Of a stretch of DNA of 8,014 nucleotides, positions 5,761 through 8,014 are shown one piece after another. Made by a program: the position numbers and the translations under genes. The notes under the pieces were generated by a model that saw only the letters and a list, made by a program, of their open reading frames with translations, did not search any database and was not told the origin of the DNA. Each line of letters begins with the position of its first letter. Within the stretch, counting starts at the first letter, position 1. The stretch is from the NCBI GenBank assembly GCA_017467985.1, contig JAFUJY010000306.1:1-8014 (forward strand), in the 5' to 3' direction. Source of the DNA: Bacillota bacterium. Lineage in GTDB: Bacteria > Bacillota > Clostridia > Lachnospirales > Bianqueaceae.

Positions 5761-6693
5761 TTATTCCCGTGCGTCTTCCTCTGCAGACTCTTCTGTCCCC
5801 TCCTCTACGATGGCGGGAGATTCATGGATTTCGAAGGCCACCCCAACTTTTTTCAATTCGTTGGCCTTCTCTTTTCTTGCCTCTTCTTCAGCAGCCAGCT
5901 CCGCTTCCACCTTTGCTTCCAAAGCAGCCTGCGCGTCAGCTTTGTGCTTGCTGATGGCTTCTACCAACCAGATGACACCGGCTACGAAAATAAAGATAGA
6001 AATAAACTGGGATGTGGACAGGAACCACACATTCCCCCGAGGGTCATTACGGAAGATCTCAATTACAAAACGACCAATAGCATACAGAACCATGTACCAT
6101 GCCATACCAGTACCGTCGGGATGTTCCTTATCCTTACGAGTGTATAGCAGCAGAATACCGGCAATTGCGAAGTCACCAATGGCTGAGATCAACTGGGTGG
6201 GAATCAGGGATACACCTGCGGGAGCCAAGCTTCCCTCCGGAAAAACTACACCAATCCAAGAATCTGTAGCACAGCCATAGCAGCATCCTGCCAGATAACA
6301 ACCGATACGGCCAAAGCCCTGAGCCAAGGGGATGCAGGGTGCAGCCACATCCAGATACTTCATGATGGGCAGATTCTTAGCCTTTGCATAAATGACCGGA
6401 ATCAAAACGCCGGCAATAATACCACCATATACTACAAAGCCACTGGTCAGATCCAACAGCATGGAGGGATCTACGATAATTGCAGGCAATTCCACAATGT
6501 AATAGGTTAACTTGGCGCCGATAACACCGGCAACAATACCCATAAAGCCCATGTTAAAGATCTCATCCTTATCAAGGCCCCGGGGGGTACACCGTCTCAT
6601 ACCCAGCCAAACGGCGGCAATCATCCCCAATGCCATCATCAAGCCGTAGCTATAAATTGTAATCGGTCCGATGTGCAATAATTCCATTAACAT
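5761..6693 (-). CDS. lgt: Prolipoprotein diacylglyceryl transferase Lgt
   Basis: 310-residue polytopic membrane enzyme that moves a diacylglyceryl group from phosphatidylglycerol to the lipobox Cys of prolipoproteins, the first step of lipoprotein maturation. Visible are about seven hydrophobic segments, the FVVYGGIIAG stretch (86-95), the Lgt signature region AQGFGRIGCYLAGCCYG (124-140) with Arg129, and the late IEIFRNDPRG (211-220). Where the E. coli enzyme has its conserved His before GG, this protein has Tyr89, as many Firmicutes do. Residues 250-310 are an unusual hydrophilic tail rich in Ala, Glu and Lys, probably a coiled coil, ending very acidic. ATG at 6693 is preceded by AGGAGG with 9-base spacing; a second ATG at 6687 is possible. 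The start overlaps the stop of the methyltransferase gene by 7 bases, suggesting coupling. The gene ends before a strong terminator. Confidence 0.95.
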   Translation of the reverse strand: MLMELLHIGPITIYSYGLMMALGMIAAVWLGMRRCTPRGLDKDEIFNMGFMGIVAGVIGAKLTYYIVELPAIIVDPSMLLDLTSGFVVYGGIIAGVLIPVIYAKAKNLPIMKYLDVAAPCIPLAQGFGRIGCYLAGCCYGCATDSWIGVVFPEGSLAPAGVSLIPTQLISAIGDFAIAGILLLYTRKDKEHPDGTGMAWYMVLYAIGRFVIEIFRNDPRGNVWFLSTSQFISIFIFVAGVIWLVEAISKHKADAQAALEAKVEAELAAEEEARKEKANELKKVGVAFEIHESPAIVEEGTEESAEEDARE

Positions 6694-7508
6694 TTTTCAT
6701 TTCCTCCTGTTCGCTGTCTTAGCGCTTCATAAATTAAAATTCCTGCAGCCACCGATGCATTCAGTGACTCTGCCCGGCCTGGTTGGGGAATTCGCACCCG
6801 CTCGTCGGCTGCATCCGCAGCCTTATCACTCAACCCGTTGCCTTCGTTACCGATCATAATGCCGCAGCCACCGGTAAAATCCGCTTCAAAATGGGGCTTA
6901 CTGCCCTGTAAGTGGGCTGCCAGAATACGCACACCACGACTCTGCAGCCACGTCATGGCTTGCTCAAAATCATCCGCCTGCACCACCGGTAAATGAAAGA
7001 TTGAACCCATGGATGCCCGCACTGTTTTGGGACTGTAAAAATCCACCGTTCCTTTGGAGCAAAGGATTCCATCGGCTCCTGCCGCATCGGCTGTTCTTAG
7101 AATTGTTCCGCCATTGCCCGGATCCTGCAGATCTTCCAGCAGAATCAGGAAGGGATTCTCTTTTTCCACCAGAACCTCCAGACCAAACTCTTTCATACGC
7201 ACCGCCGCCAAGATTCCTTGGGGGTGCTGAGTATCTGCGATACTCTTAAATAGTTCTTCAGGTACCACCAGCACTTTTGCCTGAGGATACGCTTGAACCA
7301 GCTTTTTCCAATCTTCATTCAACTCATAATACATCTCTGTCATCACCAGAGCATCCATCTGCCAGGGGGCACATACCTCCTGCACCAAACGACTGCCCTC
7401 CACCAGAAAGAGACCGTTATCCCGCCGCCCCTTTTTGGACTGCAGGCTCTTTAACATTTTCAGATATGCATTTTGAGCGCTGGATAAAAATTGCACTCGA
7501 CTCTCCAT
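6687..7508 (-). CDS. SpoU/TrmH-family RNA 2'-O-methyltransferase
   Basis: 273-residue SPOUT-class enzyme that uses S-adenosylmethionine to methylate a ribose 2'-OH in rRNA or tRNA. The N-terminal substrate-binding domain (about 1-105) includes RRDNGLFLVEG, the L30e-like RNA-binding part of TrmH/RlmB proteins. The knotted catalytic domain carries motif 1 LEDLQDPGNGGTILRTADA (124-142), RASMGSIFHLPV (164-175), motif 2 IMIGNEGNGLS (217-227) and motif 3 IPQPGRAESLNASVAAG (240-256). ATG at 7508 is chosen because GGAGG lies 5 bases upstream; an in-frame ATG at 7520 with a weaker AAGG site would add four residues. It is the first gene of an operon with lgt, which overlaps its stop, and has its own promoter at 7557-7585. 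Which nucleotide it modifies cannot be told; relatives include RlmB, TsnR-like and TrmH types. Confidence 0.92.
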   Translation of the reverse strand: MESRVQFLSSAQNAYLKMLKSLQSKKGRRDNGLFLVEGSRLVQEVCAPWQMDALVMTEMYYELNEDWKKLVQAYPQAKVLVVPEELFKSIADTQHPQGILAAVRMKEFGLEVLVEKENPFLILLEDLQDPGNGGTILRTADAAGADGILCSKGTVDFYSPKTVRASMGSIFHLPVVQADDFEQAMTWLQSRGVRILAAHLQGSKPHFEADFTGGCGIMIGNEGNGLSDKAADAADERVRIPQPGRAESLNASVAAGILIYEALRQRTGGNEKC

Positions 7509-7556
7509 CATAACCTCCATGGCTTTCGCCTTGCAATAAGCTTCCTTTCAACCATG

Positions 7557-7585
7557 ATTATAGCAAATCCCGGCGTATTATTCAA
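7557..7585 (-). promoter_or_regulatory. Sigma-A promoter of the methyltransferase-lgt operon
   Basis: -35 TTGAAT (7585-7580), 17-base spacer, and perfect TATAAT (7562-7557) preceded by TGC, an extended -10. Transcription should start near 7550, about 40 bases before the chosen start. It lies right after the rpsR terminator. Confidence 0.85.
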
Positions 7586-7587
7586 GT

Positions 7588-7623
7588 AAAAAAACGCCGT
7601 CCACGGTCTATGGACGACGTTTT
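7588..7623 (-). terminator. Terminator of rpsR
   Basis: Arms 7591-7603 and 7611-7623 form a 13-bp stem with a 7-base loop. The one mismatch on the plus strand becomes G-U on the minus strand, and seven U follow there (complement of 7588-7594). It starts about 20 bases after the rpsR stop. Confidence 0.9.
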
Positions 7624-7641
7624 AATAATTTGTTTAAATAA

Positions 7642-7884
7642 TTACTCTACAGTGTAGGGCATCAATGCCAGATGTCTAGCACGCTTAACAGCAATAGTCA
7701 GAACACGCTGATGCTTTGCACAGTTGCCGTTAATACGACGAGGAAGGATCTTACCTCTCTCGGAAACGTACTTTCTCAACTTTGCAACATCCTTGTAGCT
7801 CAGCACTTCGCTGCTCTCTGCACAGAAGCTGCATACGCGCTTCTTGCGACGAATGCCAACTCTCTTCTTCTGAGGACCTGCCAT
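7642..7884 (-). CDS. rpsR: 30S ribosomal protein S18
   Basis: 80-residue S18, which binds S6 and 16S rRNA in the platform of the small subunit. Residues from about 9 to the end are typical: RRKKRVCSFC, then YKDVAKLRKYVSERGKILPRR, then NCAKHQR and KRARHLALMPY. Cys18, Cys21, Cys55 and His58 form a zinc-binding set, the C+ version of S18. The beginning is abnormal: MAGPQKKR continues an upstream FtsH-like reading frame and lacks a normal ribosome binding site; the only purine-rich sequence is AAGG two bases before the ATG. The usual rpsF-ssb partners are not present upstream in the window. Thus the S18 identity is firm but its true N-terminus and start are doubtful, either because of a real gene junction or because of misassembly. 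A terminator follows at 7588-7623. Confidence 0.93.
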   Translation of the reverse strand: MAGPQKKRVGIRRKKRVCSFCAESSEVLSYKDVAKLRKYVSERGKILPRRINGNCAKHQRVLTIAVKRARHLALMPYTVE

Positions 7885-7908
7885 GACCTTGGTAGTTGCC
7901 TCTTCGAT

Positions 7909-8014
7909 CTAGTCCATCCTGATCTTGGTGCCGTTGCGCCTTGCTGTGAGCAGAGCCGCTTCATTGATCAGATTCTCTATATCGGCCGGTGAGAATCCCG
8001 GAGTCCGCTTGGCG
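7909..8014 (-). pseudogene. ftsH: FtsH fragment (AAA+ lid region) broken by TAG
   Basis: The minus strand entering from the right edge reads 34 codons, including TPGFSPADIENLINEAALL and ARRNGTKIRMD, which is the sensor-2/lid part of the AAA+ domain of the membrane protease FtsH. An in-frame TAG at 7911-7909 interrupts it. After the stop the same frame still reads IEEATTKVMAGPQKK (to about 7864), which matches the next stretch of FtsH, normally followed by the peptidase domain with HEAGH. Instead S18 begins there. A Glu codon GAG changed to TAG by one base would explain the stop. The peptidase domain is missing. This may be the remains of a duplicated or recombined ftsH, or a chimera or low-quality sequence near a contig end. 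The upstream part of the gene is outside the window. Confidence 0.75.

Noticed and set aside
5810..6280. Plus-strand open frame of 156 codons opposite lgt
   Set aside because: It is a shadow of lgt, whose membrane topology and signature motifs are clear on the minus strand.

Overview
The window looks like chromosomal DNA of a Gram-positive, gut-type Clostridia (Oscillospiraceae/Lachnospiraceae-like; the family is a guess). Signs are AGGAGG-type ribosome binding sites, sigma-A promoters, many hairpin-plus-U-tract terminators, a Tad/Flp pilus ATPase pair, a secreted CHAP hydrolase with peptidoglycan-binding repeats, and a C+ type ribosomal protein S18. No insertion sequence, CRISPR array, tRNA, rRNA or phage gene was seen.

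Layout. (1) 1-1206, minus: start of a cpaF/tadA-like secretion ATPase, cut by the window edge, overlapped by a complete tadZ/cpaE-like ATPase gene. (2) 1207-1615: 409 bases without a convincing protein gene but full of RNA structure: a terminator-like hairpin just upstream of tadZ, a possible structured RNA or leader behind it, then three hairpins, two of them leftward terminators. (3) 1616-2989, minus: exported CHAP cell-wall hydrolase with three peptidoglycan-binding modules. (4) 2990-3280: divergent intergenic region with a near-consensus promoter on each side and a TGTAAT-N5-TGTAAC direct repeat that fits the WalR consensus. (5) 3281-5687, plus: two-gene operon of an alkaline-phosphatase-superfamily phosphodiesterase and a GH78-like alpha-L-rhamnosidase, both apparently cytoplasmic, ended by a hairpin shared with the converging lgt operon. 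(6) 5761-7508, minus: SpoU/TrmH RNA methyltransferase and lgt, overlapping and driven by a clear promoter. (7) 7642-8014, minus: rpsR (S18) with its terminator, preceded directly by a fragment of ftsH.

The oddest feature is the right end. The frame of rpsR continues upstream as recognisable FtsH AAA+ lid sequence, broken by one in-frame TAG, and the apparent S18 initiator Met and next few residues read as the FtsH stretch 'VMAGPQKK'. This is either a real recombination that placed S18 behind a decayed ftsH piece, or an assembly chimera near a contig end. The other points worth checking are the WalR-like box at a cell-wall hydrolase gene, the unassigned structured RNA before tadZ, an Asp in place of the usual general-acid Glu in the GH78-like enzyme, and a long charged tail on Lgt. 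I found no clear new multi-gene system.
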